DNA of 64,000 bases from Aquipseudomonas guryensis (GCF_014164785.1 NZ_JACJFN010000004.1:1-64000), one strand, 5' to 3'; counted from the stretch's first letter, positions 52,226 to 60,996 are shown. The notes: generated by a model not told the origin, from the sequence alone. Translations and numbers: made by a program.

Positions 52226-53152
52226 TCAGTTGGCGGGCAGGGGCGCGGCGAACTGCGCATCGAGTGGGGCGGCATCGAAGGTCTTGATCAGTTCGACGAG
52301 GATCTGTGTGGCCGGGCCCAGGGGTTTTTCCTTGTTGGCATACAGCGAGAAGGAAGGGTTGCGCGTGCCGCCCTGGGCCAATGGCAGGGGCTTGAGCAGT
52401 CCTTCGCGTAGCTCGCGCTCGATCAGGTGGCGCGGCAACCAGGCAAAGCCCAGGCCGCTGCTGACGAAGGAGGCGGCGGTGGGCAGGCTGCCGACCGTCC
52501 AGCGCTGTTCGGCGCCGAGCCAGCCGACATCGCGCGGCTGGGTGCGGCCGGAGTCGCGGATCACCACCTGCATCTGGCTTTCCAGGTCCTGGAAGGTCAG
52601 TTCGCGCTGCAGGCGGTGCAGCGCATGATCAGGATGGGCGACGGCGACGAACTCGACGCTGCACAGCTCTGTGCCTAGGTAGCCGGAGATATTTAGGCTG
52701 GTGACAGCTAGATCAGCGGTGCCTTCCAGCAACACTTCCTCGACTCCCGACAGCACTTCCTCGCGCAGGCGCACGCGGCAACCGCGGCTCTGCGGGATGA
52801 ACGCGGAGAGGGCGCGGACCAGACGGGCGTTGGGGTAGGCGGCGTCGACCACCAGGCGCACTTCTGCTTCCCAGCCCTGTTCCATGTAGTGGGCCAGGTC
52901 TTCCAGCTGGCTGGCCTGTTTGACCAGCTGCCGCGAGCGGCGCAGCAACACTTCGCCAGCCTCGGTCAGCACCGCCTTGCGCCCGTCAATGCGCAGCAGC
53001 GGCACGCCGAGCTGTTCCTGCATGCGCGCCACCGTGTAGCTCACCGAGGATTGCGAGCGATGCAGCACGTCGGCGGCCTGGGCGAAGCCGTTGTGGTCGA
53101 CCACCGCCTGCAGCGTGCGCCATTGATCAAGGGTGACACGGGGCGCTTTCAT
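52226..53152 (-). CDS. LysR-family transcriptional regulator
   Basis: A 308-aa LysR regulator. The helix-turn-helix is near residues 6-65 (DHNGFAQAADVLHRSQSSVSYTVARMQEQLGVPLLRIDGRKAVLT in parts), followed by a two-lobed effector domain. It is divergent from a small secreted-protein gene and the azoreductase gene, a plausible target. Effector unknown. Confidence 0.9.
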   Translation of the reverse strand: MKAPRVTLDQWRTLQAVVDHNGFAQAADVLHRSQSSVSYTVARMQEQLGVPLLRIDGRKAVLTEAGEVLLRRSRQLVKQASQLEDLAHYMEQGWEAEVRLVVDAAYPNARLVRALSAFIPQSRGCRVRLREEVLSGVEEVLLEGTADLAVTSLNISGYLGTELCSVEFVAVAHPDHALHRLQRELTFQDLESQMQVVIRDSGRTQPRDVGWLGAEQRWTVGSLPTAASFVSSGLGFAWLPRHLIERELREGLLKPLPLAQGGTRNPSFSLYANKEKPLGPATQILVELIKTFDAAPLDAQFAAPLPAN

Positions 53153-53200
53153 CGTTGCTTCCTCTTCTCTACTCTTGGTGTCCCCTGAAGGAGACGCTGC

Positions 53201-53515
53201 ATGAAAAAGCTTTGCCTGGCTCTGGTCACTCTGTTGCCGCTCACCGCCGTGGCTTATCCGGTAGAAATGAACAAGCAGATGAATGGCGCCGAAGTGTCGG
53301 CGAAGGCCGAGGATATCGACAGCGATATCGGCTCGGTGATGCTCTACAACTACGGTCAGCGCGCTGCCCAGTGCAAGGCGACGTTCCGCAATGGCCCGGA
53401 TGCGCCGCGTACGCGCAAGATCGATCTGGCACCGGGGCAGAACAGCAACCTGACGGTGAAGTTCGCCCGTAAGGTGATCAAGCTGCGCGTCGACCTGACC
53501 TGTAAGCCCATCTGA
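53201..53515 (+). CDS. Small secreted protein of unknown function
   Basis: A 104-aa protein with a signal peptide (1-18, ending AVA) and a beta-rich mature part with two cysteines that may form a disulfide (QCKATF and LTCKPI). GGAGACGCTGC precedes the ATG. Similar small proteins occur in Pseudomonas, sometimes mislabelled as 3-phosphoglycerate kinase; nothing in the sequence supports a kinase. Confidence 0.75.
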   Translation: MKKLCLALVTLLPLTAVAYPVEMNKQMNGAEVSAKAEDIDSDIGSVMLYNYGQRAAQCKATFRNGPDAPRTRKIDLAPGQNSNLTVKFARKVIKLRVDLTCKPI

Positions 53516-53530
53516 GGTGTTAAGAAGAGC

Positions 53531-53610
53531 TGTAGGCAGCCTAGTGCGGAGCTGCCTACAAATCAACTTAATCGATAGTTAATAGCGGTTTTTTGCGCTT
53601 TTTAATCGAT
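53531..53610 (+). promoter_or_regulatory. Hairpin and repeated TTAATCGAT upstream of azoR
   Basis: TGTAGGCAGC (53531-53540) pairs perfectly with GCTGCCTACA (53551-53560), a hairpin at the end of the small-protein gene. Then TTAATCGAT occurs twice, at 53568-53576 and 53602-53610, 34 bp apart, just before the azoreductase gene. These could be LysR binding sites; unproven. Confidence 0.45.
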
Positions 53611-53668
53611 CTGTATCTGCCTAATCTGCCCCCATCGACGCACAACAACCCCGATGGAGGTAAGCCCA

Positions 53669-54268
53669 ATGTCCCGTGTCCTGGTTATCGAAAGCAGCGC
53701 CCGCAAAGAAGGTTCCGTATCCCGTCAGCTGACCGCCGACTTCATCGGTCAGTGGCAAGCCGCCAATCCGCAGGATCAGATTCAGGTTCGCGATCTGGCC
53801 GTGGAGCAGGTGCCGCACCTGGATATCGATCTGCTCAGCGGCTGGATGAAGCCGGCCGAGCAGCAGAACGACGCGGAGAAGGCTGCTGCAGCCCGTTCCA
53901 ACCTGCTCACCGACGAACTGCTGGCCGCTGATGTGCTGGTGCTGGCGGCGCCGATGTACAACTTCGCCATCCCCAGCACCCTGAAATCCTGGCTTGACCA
54001 TGTGCTGCGTGCCGGCGTCACCTTCAAATACACCGAAACCGGCCCGCAAGGCCTTCTGACCGGCAAGCGCGCCTATGTGCTGACCGCCCGTGGCGGCGTC
54101 TACAGTGGTAGCGCGATGGATCACCAGGAGCCCTACCTGCGCCAGGCACTGGCCTTTGTCGGTATCCATGACGTGACCTTCATCCATGCCGAAGGCCTGA
54201 ACATGGGCGCCGAGTTCCTCGAGAAGGGCCTGGCCCAGGCTCGCGAGCAGCTGGCCAAGGTTGCCTAA
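53669..54268 (+). CDS. azoR: FMN-dependent NADH-azoreductase
   Basis: A 199-aa flavodoxin-fold enzyme reducing azo and quinone compounds with NADH. SSARKEGSVSRQL is the FMN phosphate-binding region, APMYNFAIPSTLKSWLDHV is the family hallmark, and TARGGVYS closes the flavin site. The start at 53669 (MSRVLVIESS) follows GGAGGTAAG. The divergent LysR gene may control it. Confidence 0.93.
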   Translation: MSRVLVIESSARKEGSVSRQLTADFIGQWQAANPQDQIQVRDLAVEQVPHLDIDLLSGWMKPAEQQNDAEKAAAARSNLLTDELLAADVLVLAAPMYNFAIPSTLKSWLDHVLRAGVTFKYTETGPQGLLTGKRAYVLTARGGVYSGSAMDHQEPYLRQALAFVGIHDVTFIHAEGLNMGAEFLEKGLAQAREQLAKVA

Positions 54269-54322
54269 ACTCCCACTGATCCACCGCTCTTCCCTCCGGG
54301 CCGTGCTCCTCGGCCCGACGTT

Positions 54323-54359
54323 TGACCCGCCAAGCCCCGCGTTTGGCGGGTCATTTTTT
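54323..54359 (+). terminator. Terminator after azoR
   Basis: TGACCCGCCAA pairs with TTGGCGGGTCA and is followed by TTTTTTA, a strong intrinsic terminator. Confidence 0.92.
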
Positions 54360-54455
54360 ATCCGGCTGTATGCCCGCTTTTCTGTTCAACTGTGTTTGAA
54401 ATATTGAACGGCCTATGTTGGGATAGTCGCCACTTAATTAGGGCCGGAGGCTCTC

Positions 54456-55352
54456 GTGCACTTGTCTGGTCGTGGTGTGGCGCTGTCGGTGGCTGCGTCG
54501 GTGCTGTTCGTGCTGATTCCCGGCTATGTGCGCGAGCTGGCACCCCTGGATGGCGTGCAGGTGTTCGCCCAGCGTATTCTCTGGTCGATTCCTGCCGTCC
54601 TGCTGCTGGTCGCCCTGGCGCGCCAGTGGACGGTATTGGCCGCAGCCTTTAATCGCCTGCGCCGCGAGCCGCTGCTGTTGCCTGCCTTGGTGCTGGCTGC
54701 GGCGCTGATGGGCGTGCAGTGGTTGCTATTCGTCTGGGCGCCGCTGGCCGGGCGCATGCTCGAAGTGTCGCTCGGCTATTTTCTCCTGCCGCTGGCCATG
54801 GTTCTGGTTGGCCGGCTGTTCTACGGCGAACGTCTGCGCCCGCTGCAGCGCCTGGCGGTGGTCTGTGCGCTGCTCGGCGTGGCCCATGAGTTGTGGCTAA
54901 CCCAGGCATTTTCCTGGGTAACGCTGGTGGCAGCGCTGGGTTATCCGCCCTATTTCATGCTGCGCCGCTGGATGCGCCTGGATGCGCTGTCCGGTTTCAT
55001 CCTGGAGATGCTGGTGCTGGCGCCGTTGGCGATCTGGCTGATCTATGCCCATGGTCCGCTCGGGGTGTTCGATCAGGTACCGCAGCTCTGGTGGTTGCTA
55101 CCGGGGCTGGGGTTGCTCAGCGCCCTGGCCTTCGGCGCGATGATGGCAGCCAGTCGCCTGCTGCCGTTGGGCTTGTTCGGCATCCTCAGCTATGTCGAGC
55201 CGGTGCTGTTGTTTGCTCTGGCGGTCTTGTTTCTCGGCGAGACCTTCGACCCTCTGCAGTTGTGGACCTACGCGCCGATCTGGCTGGCTGTATTGCTGAC
55301 CGGTTGGGACAGCGCGCGCTTGCTGCGCAAGCAGGCGCGGCAGGGGCTTTAG
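54456..55352 (+). CDS. rarD: RarD/EamA-type membrane transporter
   Basis: A 298-aa drug/metabolite transporter with about ten helices in two EamA halves. The family blocks VFAQRILWSIPAVLLL, LEVSLGYFLLPLAMVLVGRLFYGERLRPLQ (in parts) and LGLFGILSYVEPVLLFALAVLFLGE support the RarD group. The GTG start at 54456 follows GGAGGCTCTC. Substrate unknown. Its TAG stop is the first triplet of the repeat element that follows. Confidence 0.88.
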   Translation: MHLSGRGVALSVAASVLFVLIPGYVRELAPLDGVQVFAQRILWSIPAVLLLVALARQWTVLAAAFNRLRREPLLLPALVLAAALMGVQWLLFVWAPLAGRMLEVSLGYFLLPLAMVLVGRLFYGERLRPLQRLAVVCALLGVAHELWLTQAFSWVTLVAALGYPPYFMLRRWMRLDALSGFILEMLVLAPLAIWLIYAHGPLGVFDQVPQLWWLLPGLGLLSALAFGAMMAASRLLPLGLFGILSYVEPVLLFALAVLFLGETFDPLQLWTYAPIWLAVLLTGWDSARLLRKQARQGL

Positions 55353-55671
55353 GGTGTGTTCCCGCTTCGTTCGCGAACCGCGTTGCTGCGCAAAATCGCG
55401 CCAGGCTAGGCGCGGGACGCAGGCAATGGTCATTCCCTTGGCAAGTCCCGCAACGACGCGTGGCGCGATTTTGCGCAGCAACCCGAAGGGACGGGCCTGT
55501 TTTTGCGTGGGACGTCGTTACTCGACGGCTCATTTGGACGACCAAACCTCGCGTCTCGCGCGATCCACATGGCTGTGGTGAATGCAGCAAGCCCGCCGGG
55601 AGCGGGCGCTGCCTAGCTCCGCGCAAAAACAGGCTCCGTCGCGGCCGCGAACGAAACGGGAACAGACCCTA
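55350..55671. mobile_element. Non-coding MITE-like palindromic element between rarD and a reductase gene
   Basis: About 320 bp without a gene. The ends are TAGGGTGTGTTCCCGC and GCGAACGAAACGGGAACAGACCCTA. Inside, GTTGCTGCGCAAAATCGCG(CC) at 55382-55402 is perfectly mirrored at 55462-55482, and CCTGTTTTTGCG mirrors CGCAAAAACAGG at 55496-55634. No transposase frame exists. On the left the TAG is the rarD stop; on the right the CTA (minus-strand TAG) is the stop of the reductase gene. Shorter relatives are at 41291-41335 and 46748-46797. Confidence 0.75.
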
Positions 55672-56247
55672 CGTCTGCTGAAAACTCTCTGGTACGGCGT
55701 TCTCTGGCAGGACCTGATAATGCAGTTGCACCACACCACTGCTGAAACTGCGTTGCTCATGCAGCTTGAGGTGGCGTTCCAGGCCGGTGGCAAAAAGCGG
55801 GATGCCGGCACCGAGCAGGTAAGGCACCAGGCTGACCACCAGTTCGTCGAGCAGGCCTGCCGCAAAGCAGGTGCCGGCCAGGGCGCCGCCGCCGACCAGC
55901 CAGATACGCTGACAGCCCAGCGCTTCGAGTTCGCTGAGGGCTTCTGCGGGGCTGGCATGCCGGGCGATCACGCCTGCTGGTGTCTGCTCCATGGAATGGC
56001 GGGTCAGGACTCTGCAGGGCTTGTCGGGGTAGGGCCAGTCGCCGGCGAAGCCCAAGACCGTGTCATAGGTGCCGCGGCCCATCAGCAGGCCATCGATGCT
56101 GGCATAGAAAGCCTGGTAGCCGTGGTCGTCGCCAGAGGCTTCGATTGGCTGCAGCCAGTCCACCCGGCCATCCGGACGGGCGATATAGCCATCCAGGCTG
56201 GCGGCCACGTAATAGATCAATGCTGGTTTCAAATGCGTGGCCCTCAT
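55669..56247 (-). CDS. Dihydrofolate-reductase-like / RibD C-terminal family reductase
   Basis: A 192-aa NADPH-dependent reductase of the RibD_C group. IYYVAASLDGYIARPDGRVDWLQ is the standard opening; YDTVLGFAG, IWLVGGGALAG and LVVSLVPYLLGAGIPLF are the later blocks. Substrate unknown. The stop codon coincides with the outer end of the repeat element. Confidence 0.85.
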   Translation of the reverse strand: MRATHLKPALIYYVAASLDGYIARPDGRVDWLQPIEASGDDHGYQAFYASIDGLLMGRGTYDTVLGFAGDWPYPDKPCRVLTRHSMEQTPAGVIARHASPAEALSELEALGCQRIWLVGGGALAGTCFAAGLLDELVVSLVPYLLGAGIPLFATGLERHLKLHEQRSFSSGVVQLHYQVLPENAVPESFQQT

Positions 56248-56316
56248 AAACCCAGGCGACCCTGGGCAGGCCGCTAGAGCTTGGAGCCGCGCACGGTCGG
56301 CAAAGTTTCCTGCAAC

Positions 56317-56730
56317 TCAGTCCAGTACGTTCTGCAGCACTTCATAGATGATGCCGGTGGCAATGGCGACCAGTACCACATCGGTACCGACCTGCTGCCA
56401 CTCGTAGCCATCGTAGTGCGGCAGCTGTCCCTGCAGGCGACTGTCGAAGCGCTTGGCGATACCGGGCGGCAGCGGTTTGCCGCGCGCCAGGTTCTTGCGG
56501 ATACCCGGTGGCAGCGCTTGCGTTGGGCCGATCAGCTCGCGGTTGTTGCCCAGGGTGATGCGCACCTGGCCGATGTCGATGGTCGGTCCGCGCAGGTCGA
56601 CCTGAACATCCTCGCCACCACCGTGTTTGCCCTCATTGCTGTGTTTGTCATGCTTGGGTGCGGCACTGGCGCCATTAAGGCTGATGGCCAGGGCCAGGCC
56701 GGTGAGTACGAGAAAAGATGAGCGCGACAT
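56317..56730 (-). CDS. CigR/RcnB-like secreted protein
   Basis: A 137-aa protein with a signal peptide (1-23, ending ASA), a His/Lys-rich linker (KHDKHSNEGKHGGG), then the repeated LPPGIRKNLARGKPLPPGIAKRF motif. This motif and the C-terminal YEWQQVGTDVVLVAIATGIIYEVL region are typical of proteins annotated as CigR-family. The C-terminal hydrophobic stretch may anchor it. Function in Pseudomonas unknown. Confidence 0.78.
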   Translation of the reverse strand: MSRSSFLVLTGLALAISLNGASAAPKHDKHSNEGKHGGGEDVQVDLRGPTIDIGQVRITLGNNRELIGPTQALPPGIRKNLARGKPLPPGIAKRFDSRLQGQLPHYDGYEWQQVGTDVVLVAIATGIIYEVLQNVLD

Positions 56731-56844
56731 GCTGACTACTCCGTGTGGTGACAGGGCATTGGAGCCCGGTGGACGCTGGGTGTTCCCAGAGTGTTGTCGG
56801 GCTCAGGGGAAATGCCAAGGCCGTCTCCGCTTCCCGTGCAAACT

Positions 56845-57498
56845 TCAGGCTGCCACGCGCGCGCGCCCGGCCAGTAGGCGCAGGATGGCGTTGAGTAGCA
56901 GGCCATAGAGTGGCACGAATAGCATCAGGCTGACGGCCAGCTTGACGCCATAGTCCACCGTGGCGATTTCCACCCAGTGCTCGGCCATGAAGGCATTGCT
57001 GCTGCGCCAGAAGGCCACGGAGAAGAAGGCGAAGGTGTCCAGCAGGTTGCCGACGATGGTCGACAGGGTAGGGGCGATCCACCACTGCGGCAGGCGACGC
57101 AGGCGGTCGAACACCTGGATATCGAGGAACTGCCCGAGCACGTAGGCAAGGAAGCTGGCCACGGAAATGCGCAGGACGAATTCGTTGAATTGACCCAGCG
57201 CGGCAATGCCATGGAAGGCGCCTTCCTGGAACAGCACCGAGACCACGTAGGACGCCAGCAGCGCCGGCAGCATGACCCGGGCGATGACCTGGCGCGCCGG
57301 GCCTTTGCCGAGCAGGCGCACGGTCAGGTCGGTGGCGAGGAAGATGAACGGAAAGCTGAACGCGCCCCAGGTGGTATGCCAGCCGAACAGGGTGATCGGC
57401 AGCTGCACCAGGTAGTTGCTGGCGATGATGATGAGGATGTGGAAGGCGATCAGCAGCGCCAGCGCAGAGCGCCGACGCTGCTCAGGAAGCAGGGACAT
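56845..57498 (-). CDS. yhhQ: Queuosine precursor transporter YhhQ
   Basis: A 217-aa integral membrane protein with about six helices, COG1738/YhhQ family. It takes up preQ0/preQ1-type 7-deazaguanines for tRNA queuosine modification. Hallmarks are NYLVQLPITLFGWHTTWGAFSFPFIFLATDLTVRLLGK (in parts) and LAYVLGQFLDIQVFDRLR. A preQ1-I riboswitch is recognisable directly upstream, independent support for the function. Confidence 0.9.
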   Translation of the reverse strand: MSLLPEQRRRSALALLIAFHILIIIASNYLVQLPITLFGWHTTWGAFSFPFIFLATDLTVRLLGKGPARQVIARVMLPALLASYVVSVLFQEGAFHGIAALGQFNEFVLRISVASFLAYVLGQFLDIQVFDRLRRLPQWWIAPTLSTIVGNLLDTFAFFSVAFWRSSNAFMAEHWVEIATVDYGVKLAVSLMLFVPLYGLLLNAILRLLAGRARVAA

Positions 57499-57505
57499 GG
57501 CAGAA

Positions 57506-57537
57506 CCTTTTTAATGAATGGGGTTAGGGAACCCATG
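57506..57537 (-). ncRNA. preQ1-I riboswitch of yhhQ
   Basis: On the minus strand the leader reads ATGGGTTCCCTAACCCCAT then TCATTAAAAAGG. This matches the compact preQ1-I plan: a 5-bp stem (TGGGT/ACCCA type), a C-rich loop, an A-rich tail and a final GG that pairs with the loop CC. The similarity to the Thermoanaerobacter tengcongensis aptamer is high by memory. The AAAGG tail is also the yhhQ ribosome binding site, about 9 nt before ATG 57498, so translational repression by preQ1 is predicted. Confidence 0.78.
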
Positions 57538-57741
57538 CTTTCGGGATTGAAAGCGGCGCGCATTCTATCTGCTTGCTCATCTTTGTACAAAAAACAAACA
57601 GTTTTCGGCGCGGATTGGATGAGTGGAAAACTGCCGTTCAGCCGGTGCCGAGTGGCTTTTTGCATAACAGAGGCGGTCATTTCTCCTGACAACCGGTAAT
57701 CTATACGGCTGTTTTGCTGATTTTTTGTCGAGGTATGCCCC

Positions 57742-59079
57742 GTGTTCGCCCAATTCGCCCTGCATGAACGCCTGCTCAAGGCCGTCGCCGAGCTCAACTT
57801 CACCGAGCCGACGCCGGTGCAGCAAGCGGCGATTCCGCCGGCACTGGAAGGGCGCGACCTGCGGGTGACGGCGCAGACCGGCAGCGGCAAGACCGCGGCT
57901 TTCGTCCTGCCGCTGCTCAACCGCCTGATGGGCGATGCCCTGCCACGGGTGACCATTCGCGCGCTGATCCTGCTGCCGACCCGTGAACTGGCCCAGCAGA
58001 CGCTCAAGGAAGTCGAGCGCTTCTCCCAGTTCACCTTCATCAAGTCGGGGATGATCACCGGCGGTGAGGACTTCAAGGTGCAGGCCGCCATGCTGCGCAA
58101 GGTGCCGGACATCCTTATCGGCACTCCGGGGCGCCTGCTCGAACACCTCAACGCCGGCACCCTCAAGCTCAACGACGTGGAAGTGCTGATCCTCGACGAA
58201 GCCGACCGCATGCTCGACATGGGCTTCTCCGAAGATGTGCAGCGCCTGGGCAAAGAGTGTGCGAACCGCCAGCAGACCATGCTGTTCTCCGCCACCAGCG
58301 GCGGCAACGGCCTGCGCGAGATGGTTGCCAGCGTGCTGCGTGAGCCGGTGCACCTCAAGCTCAACAGTGTCAGCGAGCTGAACGAGGGTACCCGCCAGCA
58401 GATCATCACCGCCGACCACAACTACCACAAGGAACAGCTGGTCGAGTGGCTGCTGGCCAACGAGACCTACCAGAAGGCAATCATCTTCACCAACACCCGT
58501 GTCCAGGCCGACCGCCTGTGGGGCAAGCTGGTGGCCGCCGAGCATAAGGTGTATGTGCTGCACGGCGAGAAGGACCAGAAGGACCGCAAGCTGGCCATCG
58601 ACCGCATCAAGCAGGGCGGGGCCAAGGTGCTGGTTGCCACCGACGTGGCCGCCCGCGGCCTGGATGTCGACGGCATGGACCTGGTGATCAACTTCGACAT
58701 GCCGCGCTCCGGCGACGACTACGTGCACCGCATCGGCCGCACCGGGCGTGCCGGTGGCGAGGGCCTGGCCATCTCGCTGATCACCCACAGTGACTGGAGC
58801 CTTATGTCGAGCATCGAGCGCTACCTCAAGCAGCGTTTCGAACGGCGCAATATCAAGGAGCTGAAGGGCATCTACCAGGGGCCGAAGAATCTCAAGGCTT
58901 CCGGCAAGCCGGTCGGGCCGAAGAAGAAAAAGGTCGACAAGAAGGACGCCAAGAAGCCGGGTGCCAAGGCCGCCGCACCCAAGCGCAAGCCGACTGCGCG
59001 ACCGAACAATGCACCATCCGCGGTGGTCAGCCAGGACGGCCTGGCACCGCTCAAGCGCAAGAAGCCGGCGGCGGAATAA
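57742..59079 (+). CDS. DEAD-box ATP-dependent RNA helicase (SrmB/RhlE-like)
   Basis: A 445-aa RNA helicase. Motifs appear in order: Q motif FTEPTPVQQAAIP, I AQTGSGKT, Ia PTRELA, Ib TPGRLLE, II DEAD, III SAT, V ATDVAARGLD, VI HRIGRTGRAG. A basic Lys/Pro/Ala-rich tail (about 390-445) probably binds RNA. The GTG start at 57742 follows GAGG. It resembles the P. aeruginosa helicase encoded close to the fadD1/fadD2 genes. Confidence 0.93.
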   Translation: MFAQFALHERLLKAVAELNFTEPTPVQQAAIPPALEGRDLRVTAQTGSGKTAAFVLPLLNRLMGDALPRVTIRALILLPTRELAQQTLKEVERFSQFTFIKSGMITGGEDFKVQAAMLRKVPDILIGTPGRLLEHLNAGTLKLNDVEVLILDEADRMLDMGFSEDVQRLGKECANRQQTMLFSATSGGNGLREMVASVLREPVHLKLNSVSELNEGTRQQIITADHNYHKEQLVEWLLANETYQKAIIFTNTRVQADRLWGKLVAAEHKVYVLHGEKDQKDRKLAIDRIKQGGAKVLVATDVAARGLDVDGMDLVINFDMPRSGDDYVHRIGRTGRAGGEGLAISLITHSDWSLMSSIERYLKQRFERRNIKELKGIYQGPKNLKASGKPVGPKKKKVDKKDAKKPGAKAAAPKRKPTARPNNAPSAVVSQDGLAPLKRKKPAAE

Positions 59080-59107
59080 AAAAGGGGGCCAGATGGCCCC
59101 CTTTTTT
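59078..59107. terminator. Bidirectional terminator
   Basis: AAAAAAGGGGGCC (59078-59090) pairs with GGCCCCCTTTTTT (59095-59107) around AGAT. With A- and T-runs on both sides it can end both the helicase gene and the convergent reductase gene. Confidence 0.93.
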
Positions 59108-59125
59108 ATTGCCTGGCTGGTTCTA

Positions 59126-60103
59126 TCAGGGAACGATCAGGACTTTGCCGCCACGCTCGCCACTGGCGGCTGCGGCGATGGCCTGCTTGATCTGGCTGAT
59201 ATTGAAGGTGGCGGCGACGCGTGCCTTGAGCTTGCCGGCGGCGATCAGCTGGGTCAGTTCGCCGAACACCTTGAACTGCTCGGCCGGGGTGGCTTTCTGG
59301 AACCACTTGGCCAGCCAGAAGCCGCGCAGGGTGACGTCGCGGAACACGAACGAGGCCGCCGATACCTGGCACGGCTGGCCGCTCATCAAACCGTAGTTCA
59401 CCAGAGTGCCGCCTTCGCCCAGGGATGCGGCCAGGTGGTCGGTGGCCGTACCGCCGATGGCATCGATACCCAGCATCACTGGCGCGCCGCCAGTGGCTTC
59501 GCGTACGCGCTTGTGCAGGTCCGGGCCATCCACCAGCACCACGTCACCGCCTTCCGCCTTGACCTCGGCAATGGCCGACTCACGGCGCACCACGTTGATG
59601 GTCTTGAAGCCGCGCAGCTTGGCCAGCTGGATCAGATAACCGCCGACGCCCGAGTTGGCCGCATTCTGGATCACCCAGTCGCCTGGCTTGAGGTCGACGA
59701 ACTCGCTGAGCAGCAAGGAGGCGGTCGGTGGGTTGATGGTCATCATCGCCAGTTGCTGCGGATCGGCGTCGGGTAGCGGAATCAGCTTGTTGGCCGGAGC
59801 ATGCAGGTGGGTCACCCAGGTACCGCAGCCGACTGGCAGCAGCACGGTCTGGCCGACCTTGAGGTTACTCACGCCTTCACCCAGCTGCTCGACGCGGCCG
59901 ACACCTTCGTTACCGCCAATTGCAGGCAGCGGCGGCAGCATGCCGTATTCGCCGGTCAGGGTGAGCACGTCGGACGGGTTGATCGGCGCCGCCAGGACCT
60001 TGACCAGCACCTGGCCGGCCGGCAGTGCGGGCAGGGTCAGTTCGACCGCTTCGATAACATCCTGAGGCACCTTGCCGCGGTGCTGGTATTCGGCTTTGAG
60101 CAT
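59126..60103 (-). CDS. MDR-family NAD(P)H oxidoreductase (MECR / quinone reductase-like)
   Basis: A 325-aa medium-chain reductase without the structural zinc cysteines of alcohol dehydrogenases. It has INPSDVLTLTGEYG in the substrate domain and NAANSGVGGYLIQLAKLRGFKTINVVRR in the Rossmann domain, the latter typical of mitochondrial enoyl reductase (MECR/ETR1) relatives. It could reduce 2-enoyl thioesters or quinones. The exact substrate cannot be given. Confidence 0.83.
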   Translation of the reverse strand: MLKAEYQHRGKVPQDVIEAVELTLPALPAGQVLVKVLAAPINPSDVLTLTGEYGMLPPLPAIGGNEGVGRVEQLGEGVSNLKVGQTVLLPVGCGTWVTHLHAPANKLIPLPDADPQQLAMMTINPPTASLLLSEFVDLKPGDWVIQNAANSGVGGYLIQLAKLRGFKTINVVRRESAIAEVKAEGGDVVLVDGPDLHKRVREATGGAPVMLGIDAIGGTATDHLAASLGEGGTLVNYGLMSGQPCQVSAASFVFRDVTLRGFWLAKWFQKATPAEQFKVFGELTQLIAAGKLKARVAATFNISQIKQAIAAAASGERGGKVLIVP

Positions 60104-60252
60104 GGGGTTTCTCCAAACGAACCATGGGGCAGTAAGGGCAAGAGTCTAGCCCCTAGTTACCGGCCGTGGATGAATCCTCGGACATACGCCATGGTGATGG
60201 CGCGGCACCTGTTGCTGAGCCTATCCTAGACAGATTCTTCGGGGGTGCAGGC

Positions 60253-60978
60253 ATGCCGTGTCGCTGTTGGCTGTGGGGGTTGATGCTGCTGGCATCCAGC
60301 GTAATGGCCGAGCCGCTGCGAATCGGTTTCGGCACGCACAAACCGCCTTACATTTTCGAGAATGAAGCACGCGGCCTGGAGTACGACATCGTCGCCGCAG
60401 CCGTGAGCGCGGCCGGTTTTACCCTGGAGGCGTACTACGCGCCGATGGAGCGCCTGCACCTGGCGCTGCGCCGTGGTGAGCTGGACGGTATCGCCACGAC
60501 CAATCCGCAAAGTGGTATCCAGGCGTTCTACTCGACGCCCTATATCCACTATCACAACGCAGCGGTGGCTTTGTCCGCGCGGGGCTATCGCATCAGCAGT
60601 ATCGCCGAGTTGGCGAATTACTCTATCAGCACCTTCCAGCGTGCCCGTTTTCTGTTGGGGCCAGAGTTTCAGGCCATGGCGGAGGCCAATCCGCGCTACC
60701 GCGAGGAGGCTCAGCAGATCAACCGCAATCGCCTGCTCTACAGTGGCCGCGTCGATGTGGTGGTGGGGGATTCGCGCATCCTGCGCTATTTCAATCACGA
60801 GGTGGCCAAGCAGGTCGATACCAGCCAGCCGCTGACCTGGTACATGCTGCTGCCGGCTACACCCTACAGTGTTGGCTTTCGTCTGGACGAGCAGCGCGAA
60901 CGCTTTGATCGTGGTTTGTCGACGATACGGGCCAGCGGCGAATACCTGCGGATAGAGCAGCGTTACGCCGACTACTGA
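60253..60978 (+). CDS. Periplasmic solute-binding protein, SBP_bac_3 type (orphan)
   Basis: A 241-aa family 3 binding protein. The signal peptide covers about 1-19 (CRCWLWGLMLLASSVMA), followed by EPLRIGFGTHKPPYIFENEARGLEYDIV. It has no transporter genes next to it. The ATG at 60253 is preferred over the frame start at 60166, which would put 29 residues before the signal peptide. It is a distant relative of the protein at 45969-46700. Confidence 0.82.
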   Translation: MPCRCWLWGLMLLASSVMAEPLRIGFGTHKPPYIFENEARGLEYDIVAAAVSAAGFTLEAYYAPMERLHLALRRGELDGIATTNPQSGIQAFYSTPYIHYHNAAVALSARGYRISSIAELANYSISTFQRARFLLGPEFQAMAEANPRYREEAQQINRNRLLYSGRVDVVVGDSRILRYFNHEVAKQVDTSQPLTWYMLLPATPYSVGFRLDEQRERFDRGLSTIRASGEYLRIEQRYADY

Positions 60979-60996
60979 ATGTCGCCGGCGCGTGGT

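Noticed and set aside
53201..53515. 3-phosphoglycerate kinase
   Set aside because: The protein is 104 aa and secreted, with none of the kinase motifs; that label, common for similar proteins, looks like an annotation error.
55378..55670. Protein-coding frames in the rarD/reductase gap (for example 55354-55581)
   Set aside because: They lie within a palindromic repeat with no homology and no ribosome binding site.
55350..55671. Remnant of an insertion sequence
   Set aside because: No transposase fragment is visible in any frame; the structure is entirely palindromic, so it is described as MITE-like only.
60166..60252. Upstream start for the second orphan binding protein
   Set aside because: It would place 29 hydrophilic residues before a good signal peptide; ATG 60253 gives a normal exported protein.
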